DNA of 43,091 nucleotides, from positions 1 through 43,091 of the forward strand of contig CAZIGW010000303.1 of assembly GCA_964538565.1 (NCBI GenBank), written 5' to 3'. The notes under the pieces are model-generated. The model did no database searches. It was not told the DNA's origin and saw only the letters and a list, made by a program, of their open reading frames with translations. Of the stretch, positions 42,916 through 43,091 are shown piece after piece; position 1 is the first letter of the stretch; the number at the start of each line of letters is the position of its first letter. The stretch is from CAYVBN01 sp964538565. Its GTDB lineage: Bacteria > Pseudomonadota > Alphaproteobacteria > Rhizobiales > Xanthobacteraceae. A program made the position numbers and the translations under genes.

Positions 42916-43091
42916 CGAGGGTCCTCTTGCGAGCGTTGTGCTCGGCGAGGTCTAACGCGCCGGACGCCCCCGCAGCAAGCCGACAATGCATCGGGCGAGC
43001 GGACGCGGCATGGCTTTTCCCGGGAGCGGAACGCCTGCCCGTGTTTGCAGGCCGCGCGATGGGCCGTCCAGGGCGCGGCCCGCGGGGGCCG

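Overview
The window is GC-rich, densely coded DNA that looks like a chromosome segment of a hopanoid-producing alphaproteobacterium, probably of the Hyphomicrobiales (Rhizobiales). The basis is a hopanoid (hpn) cluster with hpnBCDE-shc, hpnH, ispH and hpnN, a cytochrome oxidase with a cytochrome c fused to subunit II as in Bradyrhizobium coxMNOP, CODH/xanthine-dehydrogenase-type hydroxylase genes, and many 4-base start/stop overlaps. No plasmid, phage, insertion sequence or CRISPR signature was seen.

Region 1 (1-11.9 kb) holds tRNA-Lys(CTT), a DoxX-like membrane protein, and a nine-gene leftward run (10797 to 1117): cytochrome c, a PQQ alcohol dehydrogenase with the lanthanide-type Asp pair, a XoxJ-like periplasmic binding protein, a second cytochrome c, then oxidase subunits II (CuA plus heme c), I and III, a small membrane protein and a CtaG-cytochrome c fusion. 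Read together, this is a complete path from periplasmic alcohol oxidation to oxygen. Subunit I departs from the textbook proton-channel residues. A secreted HbpS/GlcG-type protein is divergent from the run.

Region 2 (11.9-14.6 kb) is a gene-poor, decaying stretch. It has a frameshifted CPBP protease remnant, a possible AraC-type regulator remnant, a 40-residue small ORF with a good ribosome binding site behind a perfect inverted repeat, and an HNH-nuclease-like gene cut by an in-frame TAG just before its catalytic Asn/His segment.

Region 3 (14.6-27 kb) is a catabolic island. One leftward run encodes a three-subunit molybdenum hydroxylase (FAD, 2Fe-2S, Mo), an ACMSD-like amidohydrolase missing a key His, a UbiD-type decarboxylase, and an ABC importer with two different binding proteins. 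A type I extradiol dioxygenase is divergent from it, and a quinone-oxidoreductase-type MDR enzyme follows. The set suggests import, hydroxylation, decarboxylation and ring cleavage of an aromatic or N-heteroaromatic acid. The substrate is unknown.

Region 4 (27-41.8 kb) is the hopanoid region: a cytochrome P450 and farnesyl-diphosphate synthase leftward; hpnB, hpnC, hpnD, hpnE and squalene-hopene cyclase rightward in one overlapping operon; hpnH and ispH convergent to it; then hpnN, the RND-type hopanoid transporter, and a DUF2147 protein. Together these make FPP, convert it to squalene and then hopene, extend the side chain, and move hopanoids to the outer membrane. folD closes the window.
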